From positions 738 to 16,222 of the forward strand of contig DBTO01000103.1 in the NCBI GenBank assembly GCA_002307095.1: DNA of 15,485 nucleotides, in the 5' to 3' direction. Source of the DNA: Sulfurospirillum sp. UBA1314 (lineage in GTDB: Bacteria; Campylobacterota; Campylobacteria; Campylobacterales; Sulfurospirillaceae). A program made the position numbers and the translations under genes. Below are positions 6,851-14,308 of this stretch, one piece after another. The notes beneath the pieces are model-generated. The model saw nothing but the letters and a program-made list of their open reading frames with translations, was not told where the DNA came from and made no database searches. How positions within the stretch are numbered: the stretch's first letter is position 1; the number at the start of each line of letters is the position of its first letter.

Positions 6851-8772
6851 AATATATTATCACAATTTTAACTATGCTTGGATTTGCAGCGGTGCTGGCA
6901 ATTATCTTTTTGTACGCACAAATTAGGTTTGATGCCTACAAAATTATTGATTATAATCCAAAATTAACCACACAAATTTACGATCGCAATGGTGATCTGG
7001 TTGCCAATCTTTTTGATGATGAAAACAGGCTGTATGTAACGTACAAAGATATCCCTGCACGTGTTATTGAAGCGCTTGTTGCCACGGAAGATACCTCATT
7101 TTTTGAACACAATGGTATTAACATCGAAGCGATTTTTAGAGCATTGGTCAAAGATATTCATGCGATGAAAATGGTGGAGGGTGCGAGTACCATCACGCAA
7201 CAGTTGATTAAAAATACTGTTTTAACACGCCAAAAAACCTTGACGCGCAAAATCAATGAAGCAATTCTCGCCTACACGGTGGAAGCGGCATTAACCAAAG
7301 AGCAAATTTTAGAGCGTTACTTTAATCATGTCTATTTTGGGCATGGCTATTACGGTATTAAAACCGCAGCACACGGTTATTTCAATAAAAATTTAGATGC
7401 GCTCACCATCAAAGAGATCGCCATTTTAGTCGGACTTCCCAAAGCGCCTAGCTCGTATGACCCTACCAAACATATGGATCTCTCCTTAAGCAGAGCCAAT
7501 CAAGTCGTTAATCGTCTCTACACTCTTGGCTGGATCAGCGAGGGCGAATACACCAAAGCAACCTTAGAACATCCCATGGTGTATGATGAGACCTTAACAC
7601 GCAACCGCGCCCCTTATGTGGTCGATGAAGTGATTAAAAGCTTGGCGTCTGAGTACGATGATATCAAAAAAGGTGGGTATAAAATTTACCTTACGATAGA
7701 TCTTAAAATGCAACAACTCGCCCATGAATCGCTCAATGTTGGGTATAAAGGCATGGTTTCTCGTATGGGAAAAGATGCTAATGCCACTGATCTTAATGGT
7801 GCGATGGTCGTCATGGAAAATGGTACAGGCAATGTTTTAGCCCTTGTCGGTGGCATTGATTATGCTAAAAGCAGTTTTAATCGTGCAACGCAAAGCAAAC
7901 GCCAGCCGGGGTCTAGCTTTAAGCCTTTCTTATATCAAAAGGCCTTGGATTGGGGCTACTCTCCACTTTCAGAAATTCCTGATATCTCACGTACCTATGT
8001 GAACAGCGAAACCGATGAAGAGTGGAAACCGAAAAACTATGAAAACGATTTTGAAGGTTTGATTACGCTCAAAGAAGCGCTTGTGCATTCACGCAATCTT
8101 GCAACGATCAACCTTTTATCGCTTTTGGGGCTCGATAGTGTTTATAAAGAGCTCAAAAAAGACGGCTTTAAAAATCTCTCCATGGATCTCTCTTTAGCGC
8201 TGGGAAGCTTTGGTATCTCACCGCTGGAATACAGTAGCTTTTACTCCATGTTCCCAAATTACGGTGTGAAAACAGAACCCTTGATGGTTAAAAAAGTGAT
8301 CAACCGTCAAGGTGTTGAAAAGATTTATGAGACTAAAAGTCAGACGATTACCTCGCCGAAACAGAGTTATTTGATGATTGATATGATGAAAGAGGTAGTC
8401 AAGCGCGGAACAGGTCGCAATGCCCAAGTTCCTAGCATCGAAATTGCAGGCAAAACAGGAACCACCAATAGCAGTGTGGATGTCTGGTTTTGTGGGTTTT
8501 CCCCCGACATTGAAGTGATCACATGGTATGGTAATGATAACAATACACCACTTAAAAAAGGTGAAACAGGAGGCAAATCTGCTGCCCCTGCGTTTAAATA
8601 TTTTATGACAAAGTATGTTGAACTTCATCCTGAAACCACACGTGAATTTAAAATGCCAGAAGGTGTCAATGCTCGAAAAGTCGATGGAAATACAGAGTTT
8701 TTTACCGATGTCTCACCGTTTCCAAAGAGCAACACCAAAGAGTTAAAAGAAGAGGGTGGCTTGATGTTCTAA
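6847..8772 (+). CDS. pbpA: Class A penicillin-binding protein (PBP1A type)
   Basis: A bifunctional peptidoglycan glycosyltransferase/transpeptidase of 641 aa, anchored by one N-terminal membrane helix (about residues 3-24) and acting in the periplasm. The GT51 domain has ATEDTSFFEHNG with catalytic Glu81, EGASTITQQLIKN and the ALTKEQILERYFN motif. The transpeptidase domain has SxxK at Ser356-Lys359 (RQPGSSFKPF), SRN at 415-417 and KTGTT from Lys536. The GTG start overlaps the ABC gene stop as GTGA, with AAAGGAG at 6831-6837. It is the last gene of the alaS run, and no clear factor-independent terminator follows on this strand. The C terminus (after about 600) is a short hydrophilic tail. Family assignment is secure; the exact paralogue name is less so. 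Confidence 0.95.
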   Translation: MKYIITILTMLGFAAVLAIIFLYAQIRFDAYKIIDYNPKLTTQIYDRNGDLVANLFDDENRLYVTYKDIPARVIEALVATEDTSFFEHNGINIEAIFRALVKDIHAMKMVEGASTITQQLIKNTVLTRQKTLTRKINEAILAYTVEAALTKEQILERYFNHVYFGHGYYGIKTAAHGYFNKNLDALTIKEIAILVGLPKAPSSYDPTKHMDLSLSRANQVVNRLYTLGWISEGEYTKATLEHPMVYDETLTRNRAPYVVDEVIKSLASEYDDIKKGGYKIYLTIDLKMQQLAHESLNVGYKGMVSRMGKDANATDLNGAMVVMENGTGNVLALVGGIDYAKSSFNRATQSKRQPGSSFKPFLYQKALDWGYSPLSEIPDISRTYVNSETDEEWKPKNYENDFEGLITLKEALVHSRNLATINLLSLLGLDSVYKELKKDGFKNLSMDLSLALGSFGISPLEYSSFYSMFPNYGVKTEPLMVKKVINRQGVEKIYETKSQTITSPKQSYLMIDMMKEVVKRGTGRNAQVPSIEIAGKTGTTNSSVDVWFCGFSPDIEVITWYGNDNNTPLKKGETGGKSAAPAFKYFMTKYVELHPETTREFKMPEGVNARKVDGNTEFFTDVSPFPKSNTKELKEEGGLMF

Positions 8773-8877
8773 AGCTTTGTGGGGAGAGGCTGATACACAA
8801 CTCTGCCTCGAAAGAGGCAAGCTTCAGTGCGAAGTCGCAACGTAGCTTTTCAAGCTCAGCTTAGAGCGTATAGAAAT
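8773..8877. other. Intergenic block with several small inverted repeats
   Basis: Between the pbpA stop and the glnA terminator lie several short inverted repeats in about 100 bases: TGCCTC-GAAA-GAGGCA (8804-8819, GNRA-type tetraloop), TGCGA-AG-TCGCA (8828-8839), AGCTT-TTC-AAGCT (8844-8856) and AAGCT-C-AGCTT (8852-8862). A further GAGGC at 8786-8790 could pair with GCCTC 8805-8809 instead of the downstream GAGGC. AAGCTT occurs at 8772-8777 and 8819-8824. It could be a structured transcript end, or a copy of a dispersed intergenic repeat. No T-run follows these hairpins. Confidence 0.4.
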
Positions 8878-8913
8878 AAAAAAAGGGAGTAAGAGGAAAT
8901 TCCTCTCACTCCC
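8878..8913 (-). terminator. Factor-independent terminator of glnA
   Basis: Inverted repeat GGGAGT-a-AGAGGAA / TTCCTCT-c-ACTCCC (8885-8913), a stem of about 11-13 bp with one A/C mismatch and an AT-rich loop. On the minus strand it is followed by seven T (A7 at 8878-8884 on the plus strand). It lies 18 bases past the glnA stop. This is a textbook intrinsic terminator for glnA; the plus side has only a weak T4 after TGAATTCG. Confidence 0.9.
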
Positions 8914-8931
8914 TGAATTCGTTTTAAATGA

Positions 8932-10362
8932 TTAGCAAGAGAACATTGTTTTAAATTCAAACGCAGTAGGTCTTGCCTCATCTGGCCAAACTTGTGTTTC
9001 AAATTTGTAGTGTTGGTATGTGTCCAAAAATTCTGGCGTCATAACCGGTTTTAAGTAGTCATTGTCACGGATTAACGCTTCAAGGGAACCTCTTAGGGTA
9101 TGAGGCATTTGGTTAATACCTTTCTCTCTAATTTCATCAAGAGATAATTCAAACAAGTCTTCATCCATTGGTCCAACAGGCTCAGCTTTTGTTTTGATAC
9201 CGTCAATGCCTGCAAGAAGCATCGAAGCAAACGCAAGGTATGGGCATGATGTTGAATCTGGGAAACGCATCTCAACACGAACTGATTTTTCACCCGCACC
9301 GTAAGGGATACGGCATGAAGCAGAACGGTTTTGCATAGAGTAAGTAAGGATTGATGGTGCTTCAAATCCTGGGATTAAGCGTTTATAAGAGTTGGTTGAT
9401 GGGTTGGTAAATGCCGCAACACTTCGTGCGTGTTTCAAGACACCACCGATGTACCAGCGTGCCATGTCGCTAAGGTTTGCATATTCGCCCGCTTTGTAGA
9501 ACATGTTTTTGCCATCTTTCCAGATAGATTGGTGAACGTGCATACCGCTACCGTTGTCACCGTAAAGTGGTTTTGGCATAAACGTTGCTGTTTTACCGTT
9601 AAGGTGTGCGACCATTTTAACAACGTATTTGTATTTTTGAACGTTATCAGCCGCTTCGATGAGTGTTCCAAATTTAACACCAATTTCGCCTTGTGCTTGT
9701 GCAACTTCGTGGTGAACAACGAAGATTTCAAGACCAACTTGTTTCAATGTTTGAACCATTTCAGCACGTAAATCTACCATAGAATCGATTGGTTGAACGG
9801 GGAAATATCCACCTTTTGTACCGGGGCGATGACCTGTGTTATAACCATCGGTGAAACTTTTACCGCTATTCCAAGCACCTTCTTCAGAATCGACTTCATA
9901 GTAAGAACAGTTAATGTCATCTCTGATTTTGACATCGTCAAAAACGAAAAATTCATTTTCTGGTCCAAAGTAAGCGACATCGCCTAAGCCTGTTTCAGCA
10001 AGGTATTTAAGTGTTTTTTTAGCGATACTTCTAGGACATTTCTCGTACAATTCACCTTTATAGATGTCAAAGACGTCACAGAAAACAACCACCGTTGAGT
10101 CTGCTGTAAAAGGGTCTAAAAACGCAGTTTCAGCTTCTGGTTTAAGGAGCATGTCGGATTTGTTGATTGGTTGCCAAGCGTCGATAGAGGAGCCATCAAA
10201 AGGAATACCATTTGTGAAAGACTCAGCGCTAATTGCTTCAATAGTATATGTAAGATGATGCCATGTTCCTTTCATATCTGTGAAACGAAAATCGACAAAT
10301 TCAACTTCATTGTCAGTCGTGTATTTGAAAAACTCTTCAACACTGTTAACGAACTTACCCAT
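8932..10362 (-). CDS. glnA: Glutamine synthetase, type I
   Basis: ATP-dependent amidation of glutamate with ammonium, the main entry of ammonium nitrogen; dodecameric cytoplasmic enzyme. The 476-aa length fits GSI. Visible signatures are IPFDGSSIDAW near residues 53-63, GPENEFFVFD with metal-ligand Glu, GSGMHVHQSIWKDGKN (ammonium/glutamate site), NPSTNSYKRLIPGFEAP and NRSASCRIP. The segment that holds the adenylylated Tyr in enteric enzymes (NLYDLP) reads DLFELS here, with Phe404, so control by GlnE-type adenylylation is not possible at that site. ATG at 10362 is preceded on the minus strand by AGGAG. It is followed by its own strong terminator and preceded by a 71-bp gap, so it is probably transcribed at least partly on its own. 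Confidence 0.98.
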   Translation of the reverse strand: MGKFVNSVEEFFKYTTDNEVEFVDFRFTDMKGTWHHLTYTIEAISAESFTNGIPFDGSSIDAWQPINKSDMLLKPEAETAFLDPFTADSTVVVFCDVFDIYKGELYEKCPRSIAKKTLKYLAETGLGDVAYFGPENEFFVFDDVKIRDDINCSYYEVDSEEGAWNSGKSFTDGYNTGHRPGTKGGYFPVQPIDSMVDLRAEMVQTLKQVGLEIFVVHHEVAQAQGEIGVKFGTLIEAADNVQKYKYVVKMVAHLNGKTATFMPKPLYGDNGSGMHVHQSIWKDGKNMFYKAGEYANLSDMARWYIGGVLKHARSVAAFTNPSTNSYKRLIPGFEAPSILTYSMQNRSASCRIPYGAGEKSVRVEMRFPDSTSCPYLAFASMLLAGIDGIKTKAEPVGPMDEDLFELSLDEIREKGINQMPHTLRGSLEALIRDNDYLKPVMTPEFLDTYQHYKFETQVWPDEARPTAFEFKTMFSC

Positions 10363-10370
10363 GTTGTAAC

Positions 10371-10398
10371 TCCTAGATTTTAAATTTCAGTAATTTTA
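10371..10398 (-). promoter_or_regulatory. Candidate glnA promoter -10 and ribosome site
   Basis: Read on the minus strand, TGATAAAAT gives a -10 like TAAAAT (plus 10393-10398), and AGGAG (plus 10371-10375) stands about 8 nt before the glnA ATG. No sigma54 (GG-N10-GC type) site was found in the 71-bp gap. Motif-only call. Confidence 0.35.
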
Positions 10399-10433
10399 TC
10401 AGATTGAGCTGAAAATAAAGCCGAAAAGGGTGC

Positions 10434-11213
10434 TTAAAAATTAACCAATATTCGATCTCGACTCTCATATGTTGCACATTTTTTATACCCAAATGCTTTT
10501 GCGATTAAACGCAACTCTTCTTGGCGCAATCCAATATGTTGAACCGTATGCGCATCGGAGCCAAAGGTGATCGGAATATCCTGCTCTGCAATCAACTCCA
10601 ACAGTGGATGGCTTGGGTACGCTTCACCCACGGGTTTGCGAAAGCCAGCGGCATTGAGCTCGATTGCCATGTTGGCTTTTTTAATTGCTTTGATGGCATC
10701 TTTTGCGATAAGTCTGACATCTTTTTTTGGCAAATAATTAAAGACTTTAATCAAGTCCAAGTGCCCTACAATATCAAACAATCCACTCTTTGCCATCGCT
10801 TCAATCGCTGCAAAATAACGCTCCCACACTTCATCAATGTTTTTGGTGCGGTATTCCCCGATAAATTCGGGATTGTCAAAGCCCCAAGTGCCTAAAAAAT
10901 GGACAGAGCCTATAAAATAATCAACGCTGCGTTTCAGCACACGCTCATCAATGTATCCCTCTAAAAAATCAACCTCATAAGCGAGTAAAATTTGAATCTG
11001 ATCGTGGTATTTCTCTTTTACATGTAAAACATCTTTTTCATAATTTTCCATTTGTGAAAAATCCATGCGATACGCTTCATCGTAATTCATGGGAGCATGA
11101 TCGGAAAAGCCAAAAACATCTATTTTTTTCTCTATAGCGGCTTGTACATACGCTTCAATGCTCCCGTCTGCGTGGTTGCATAATGGGGTGTGGTTATGTA
11201 AATCAATCATCAT
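10434..11213 (-). CDS. PHP-family histidinol-phosphatase-like phosphoesterase
   Basis: A 259-aa PHP-domain protein. The N-terminal DLHNHTPLCNHADG (His6, His8, His14) supplies metal ligands. FGFSDHAPM, GSVHFLGTWGFDNPE, GHLDLIKVF and, near the C terminus, ITFGSDAH complete the trinuclear metal site typical of HisJ/HisK histidinol phosphatases. The likely reaction is histidinol phosphate to histidinol in histidine synthesis, but no other his gene is nearby and related PHP phosphatases act on other substrates, so I leave the symbol empty. ATG 11213 (two consecutive ATG codons) has AAGGAAG 6 nt upstream. The palindrome TTTACATGTAAA at 11017-11028 encodes Leu63-His64-Val65-Lys66. It may be cotranscribed with glnA, 71 bp downstream. 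Confidence 0.82.
   Translation of the reverse strand: MMIDLHNHTPLCNHADGSIEAYVQAAIEKKIDVFGFSDHAPMNYDEAYRMDFSQMENYEKDVLHVKEKYHDQIQILLAYEVDFLEGYIDERVLKRSVDYFIGSVHFLGTWGFDNPEFIGEYRTKNIDEVWERYFAAIEAMAKSGLFDIVGHLDLIKVFNYLPKKDVRLIAKDAIKAIKKANMAIELNAAGFRKPVGEAYPSHPLLELIAEQDIPITFGSDAHTVQHIGLRQEELRLIAKAFGYKKCATYESRDRILVNF
11017..11028. repeat. Iterated palindrome TTTACATGTAAA, copy 6
   Basis: Perfect copy within the minus-strand PHP gene, extended to 14 bp TTTTACATGTAAAA (11016-11029), read as Leu63-His64-Val65-Lys66. Confidence 0.9.
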
Positions 11214-11247
11214 GGCAGACTTCCTTGTGTCAGGGTCTTAAAGTTAA

Positions 11248-11271
11248 ATTATATAAAAAGTTCACTATAAT
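11248..11271. promoter_or_regulatory. Back-to-back promoters for the PHP gene (-) and the cheZ run (+)
   Basis: The 91-bp gap 11214-11304 separates divergent genes. A perfect TATAAT lies on the plus strand at 11266-11271, 33 nt before the cheZ ATG, and a perfect TATAAT on the minus strand at 11248-11253, 34 nt before the PHP-gene ATG. Both lack a clear -35, as usual for this group. The two -10 boxes are only 12 bp apart, so polymerases would compete for the same DNA. Confidence 0.6.
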
Positions 11272-11304
11272 AGACCATAATTTGTCATTTTGAGGAGAAA
11301 GCTT

Positions 11305-12042
11305 ATGACGCAAGAAGAACTTGATGCTTTGATGGCGGGCGATTTAGACGAAATAGACGATGCCGCACCTGCCCAAAGTGCCATTGAAGAGAGTCTGGAA
11401 TCAGAAGAAGATGAGATGTCGGATAGTGAGGCTTTAGAAGTTGAAAAAGATAAAGCAGCTACCCAAATGATGCACGAATACAGACCATCCTCGACGATGT
11501 CTTGGCCACCACCACCACCAACAGATGACCACAAAATGGTACATCAGCTGGATGACGTGACCAAAGATTCTGAGATCAAAGCGACGCAGGTATTTGACAA
11601 ACTTGAAATCGTCAATAACTTTATGCTGAGTGCCGAAGCAAATGCTAAAGAGGTCATTAAACTCATTGAGTCCAATATCACACTTTTTGAAACCTTGGTG
11701 ACAAAATTCCCTAAAATCGATCAATTCCAAAAAGCATTGGATGATAACAAAGGGATGAAAGAGCGTGTGGAAGATCTTTTGATGAATGCGCAAATGGCAG
11801 AAGATGAGATCATGATGACAATGGACATTATGCAGTACCAAGATATTCACCGCCAAAAAATCGAGCGTGTTATTAACGTGATGCGTGCACTTTCAAAATA
11901 CATGAGCGCTCTGTTTGAAGGCTCAAAAGATGATTCTAAACGTGTCAGTTCTGCGGTACATATTCACGGCGATGAAACAACTGAGGATGTTGTGAGCAGT
12001 GAAGATATTGAAGCGTTGATTGCTAGTCTAGGAAAGAAATAG
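11305..12042 (+). CDS. cheZ: CheZ, CheY-phosphate phosphatase (epsilon type)
   Basis: Dephosphorylates CheY-P to end the tumbling/reversal signal in chemotaxis. The 245-aa protein has a disordered acidic N-terminal part (to about residue 75), a long helical hairpin (about 85-210) and a C-terminal tail. MQYQDIHRQKIERVI matches the catalytic helix of CheZ, with Asp180 and Gln184 spaced as the Asp143/Gln147 pair of the E. coli enzyme. The extreme C terminus SEDIEALIASLG resembles the CheY-binding tail (VDDLLDSLGF) of E. coli CheZ. The extreme N terminus TQEELDALMAG resembles the CheY-binding peptide of FliM. ATG 11305 is chosen over an upstream in-frame TTG at 11290 because GAGGAG (11292-11297) is 7 nt before it. 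A WPPPPP run sits at 67-72. From memory, cheZ is followed by the U32 gene in H. pylori and C. jejuni too. Confidence 0.88.
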   Translation: MTQEELDALMAGDLDEIDDAAPAQSAIEESLESEEDEMSDSEALEVEKDKAATQMMHEYRPSSTMSWPPPPPTDDHKMVHQLDDVTKDSEIKATQVFDKLEIVNNFMLSAEANAKEVIKLIESNITLFETLVTKFPKIDQFQKALDDNKGMKERVEDLLMNAQMAEDEIMMTMDIMQYQDIHRQKIERVINVMRALSKYMSALFEGSKDDSKRVSSAVHIHGDETTEDVVSSEDIEALIASLGKK

Positions 12043-13308
12043 GTGTCAAACGTCGAACTGCTTTCTCCTGCTGGAAATTTTGAAAAGTTAAAAATAGCGC
12101 TCGCTTATGGAGCGGATGCCGTGTATGCAGGAGTGAGTCACTTCTCTCTTCGCATACGATCAGGCAAAGAGTTTACGTATGAGAGTTTTGAAGAGGCGAT
12201 CAACTACACGCATGCACAGGGCAAGCATCTGCATGCAACCGTAAATGGTTTTCCGTTTAACGCACAGATTCCTTTACTTGAAAAACATATTGAACGTGTG
12301 GCAGCGATGAAACCAGATGCGTTTATTGTAGCCGCTCCGGGCGTGATTAAACTCGCCCATAAAATTGCACCACAGATTCCGATTCATCTCTCCACACAAG
12401 CGAATGTTTTAAGTTACTTGGACGCTGAAGTCTATTCGGATATGGGTGTCAAGCGCATTATCGCAGCGCGCGAAGTGAGTTTGAAAGATTTGGAGCAGAT
12501 CAAAAAGCATCTGCCGCATTTGGAACTGGAAGTCTTTGTGCATGGTTCGATGTGTTTTGCCTACAGTGGTCGCTGTTTAATCAGTTCTGTGCAAAGTGGG
12601 CGCGTTTCAAACCGTGGAAGTTGTGCCAATGACTGTCGTTTTCCCTACACGCTTTACGCGCATAACGAAGAGAGCGGAACGCTGTTTCGTATCGAAGAGA
12701 GCGAAGAGGGTACGCACATTATGAATGCGAAAGACCTCAATTTAAGTGCGCATGTCAAAGAGATACTGGACTCTGGCGTTATTGATTCACTGAAAATTGA
12801 AGGGCGAACGAAGAGCTCATATTACGTCGGCATTACGACCAAAACGTATCGTCAAGCGATTGAGGATTATTACGCCAATCAATTTGATGCCGCCAAATAC
12901 ACAGCAGAGCTCGATACAACGAAAAACCGAGGTTTTAGCGATGGCTATTTGGTCAATCGACCCTTTGAAAAAAACGACACGCAAAACTTAGCCCACTCGA
13001 TTAGTGAAGGCACCCACCAAGTCGTTGCGCAAGTGGACGAAGATGGCGCAACGTGTCTTTGTAAGGATGTTTTATCTTTACATGTAAACTATGATTTGGT
13101 CATGCCAGCTCATCTAAAACTTGAAGCTATGGACAATGATATCGGCACGATTTTTGAAGAAGAGGGGCTTTGGAAAATAAGCTTTAAAAAACTTCAAACG
13201 CCAAATGGCAAACTGTTTGATGAGATACACAGCGGTAATGTCAATGCGATTGTCATGCCAACACCCTTACCAGGATTTACATTTTTAAGAGCAAAAGTAA
13301 AAGGATAA
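12043..13308 (+). CDS. U32 family protein, TrhP (YegQ)-like tRNA hydroxylation factor; often annotated as collagenase/protease
   Basis: The 421-aa protein begins VELLSPAGNFEKLKIALAYGADAVYAG, the U32 family opening, and carries HGSMCFAYSGRC-L and NRGSCANDCR with Cys171, Cys178, Cys194 and Cys198, the four-cysteine set proposed to bind an Fe-S cluster. MNAKDLNL and SLKIEGRTKSSYYVG follow. Members TrhP and RlhA act in RNA hydroxylation (5-hydroxyuridine of tRNA; a cytidine of 23S rRNA); length and motifs fit TrhP better than the longer RlhA. Older annotation as collagenase (PrtC) is poorly supported by these features. GTG 12043 directly follows the cheZ stop with AGGAAAG at 12030-12036. A palindrome copy encodes Leu346-His-Val. 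The specific substrate is inferred. Confidence 0.85.
   Translation: MSNVELLSPAGNFEKLKIALAYGADAVYAGVSHFSLRIRSGKEFTYESFEEAINYTHAQGKHLHATVNGFPFNAQIPLLEKHIERVAAMKPDAFIVAAPGVIKLAHKIAPQIPIHLSTQANVLSYLDAEVYSDMGVKRIIAAREVSLKDLEQIKKHLPHLELEVFVHGSMCFAYSGRCLISSVQSGRVSNRGSCANDCRFPYTLYAHNEESGTLFRIEESEEGTHIMNAKDLNLSAHVKEILDSGVIDSLKIEGRTKSSYYVGITTKTYRQAIEDYYANQFDAAKYTAELDTTKNRGFSDGYLVNRPFEKNDTQNLAHSISEGTHQVVAQVDEDGATCLCKDVLSLHVNYDLVMPAHLKLEAMDNDIGTIFEEEGLWKISFKKLQTPNGKLFDEIHSGNVNAIVMPTPLPGFTFLRAKVKG
13077..13088. repeat. Iterated palindrome TTTACATGTAAA, copy 7
   Basis: Perfect copy in the U32 gene, read as Leu346-His347-Val348-Asn349. The 16-mer ATCTTTACATGTAAAC (13074-13089) is shared with copies 3 and 8. 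Confidence 0.9.
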
Positions 13309-13311
13309 AAC

Positions 13312-13806
13312 GTGAAGTTCGTTTCTATTATAATGGGAAGTAAAAGTGATTATACCGTGATGGAAGAGTGCGCAAAAACGCTTGAGAAATTTGGCGTCTT
13401 GCATGAGGTCATCGTCTCCTCAGCGCACCGAAGTCCTGAGCGAACGCATGAGTATGTGAAAAATGCGGAAGCCAAAGGGGCGAAGGTTTTCATTGCCGCA
13501 GCAGGCATGGCAGCGCATTTAGCCGGTGTTGTGGCTTCTCTGACCACAAAGCCCGTCATCGGTGTTCCGATGAAAGGTGGCGTTATGGAGGGCATGGACG
13601 CGCTTTTAAGCACGGTTCAGATGCCTGGAGGCATGCCTGTTGGAACCGTGGCGATTGGCTCAGCAGGGGCTATTAACAGTGCCTATTTAGCGATGGAAAT
13701 TCTTGCTCTTGCCGATGAAGAGTTGGCGGCAAAACTTAAAGAAGACCGCATTTTAAAAGCAAAAAAAGTTGAAACCGATTCTGCGGGAATTGAGATTATT
13801 CTATAA
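13312..13806 (+). CDS. purE: N5-carboxyaminoimidazole ribonucleotide mutase (PurE class I)
   Basis: Converts N5-CAIR to CAIR in de novo purine synthesis; an octameric cytoplasmic enzyme. The 164 aa match the family length. IIMGSKSDY (Ser10-Asp13 region), SSAHRSPERT (His39, Arg40), AAAGMAAHLAGVVA and GVPMKGG...GMDALLSTVQMPGGMPVGTVAIG are the classical PurE motifs; the class I form works with PurK, which is not in the window. GTG 13312 lies 3 nt after the U32 gene stop, with AAAAGGA overlapping the end of that gene. Identification is secure. Confidence 0.96.
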   Translation: MKFVSIIMGSKSDYTVMEECAKTLEKFGVLHEVIVSSAHRSPERTHEYVKNAEAKGAKVFIAAAGMAAHLAGVVASLTTKPVIGVPMKGGVMEGMDALLSTVQMPGGMPVGTVAIGSAGAINSAYLAMEILALADEELAAKLKEDRILKAKKVETDSAGIEIIL

Positions 13807-13817
13807 GGGGCACCACA

Positions 13818-14306
13818 ATGAGCAGTTGGATGGAAATTGAAGAGTTTAGCGGGTTGATGAATTTGGATATTTCTGCCATCAGGTCATTGATTGATGAGGG
13901 AAAACTCACGAGCAAAGAAGAAGAGGGACAGTGCTTTGTAGAAATAAGCCGTAGTGCGCAAGCGCTCATTCCTGCGACCAAAGGCATTGTACTTGATGAT
14001 GCGTATGAAGGCTCTTCTGTGAGTTTAAGCTCTGAATTTGTGGAAAAAACAGTGGGGGCGATTTTGAGTCTGCATGAAAAAGTGTTGGACGCCAAAGAGG
14101 AGACACTCGATGCACTCAAAGGTGAAAACCGCTTTTTAAAAGAGGCACTTTTTTCGATGCAAGAGCTTTTTGATGAAGATCGCAAAACGATTGATACCCT
14201 GACCAAACAGCTTGGAGTGCTACAAGACGAGCTTGAATTTACCAAACGAAAATACAAAATGATGTGGAATAAAGCCGTTGATGGCTATACGCCACCCGCC
14301 AAATAA
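13818..14306 (+). CDS. Hypothetical protein with N-terminal helix-turn-helix-like segment and coiled coil
   Basis: A 162-aa soluble protein I cannot assign. Residues 1-45 (MEIEEFSGLMNLDISAIRS and IDEGKLTSKEE) resemble a small MerR/excisionase-like winged helix in pattern. Residues about 70-150 are charged and heptad-like (LHEKVLDAKEETLDALK, LTKQLGVLQDELEFTKRKY), indicating a coiled coil that would make it dimerise. ATG 13818 has AAGGGG at about 13805-13810. From memory a short unnamed protein occupies the same place between purE and glyQ in C. jejuni, so this is likely a conserved Campylobacterota family. Role unknown; a DNA-binding or structural role is only suggested by the shape. Confidence 0.8.
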   Translation: MSSWMEIEEFSGLMNLDISAIRSLIDEGKLTSKEEEGQCFVEISRSAQALIPATKGIVLDDAYEGSSVSLSSEFVEKTVGAILSLHEKVLDAKEETLDALKGENRFLKEALFSMQELFDEDRKTIDTLTKQLGVLQDELEFTKRKYKMMWNKAVDGYTPPAK

Positions 14307-14308
14307 TC

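Noticed and set aside
9430..9771. Open frames antisense to glnA
   Set aside because: Shadows of the strong glnA codon pattern, with no ribosome site and no recognisable domain.
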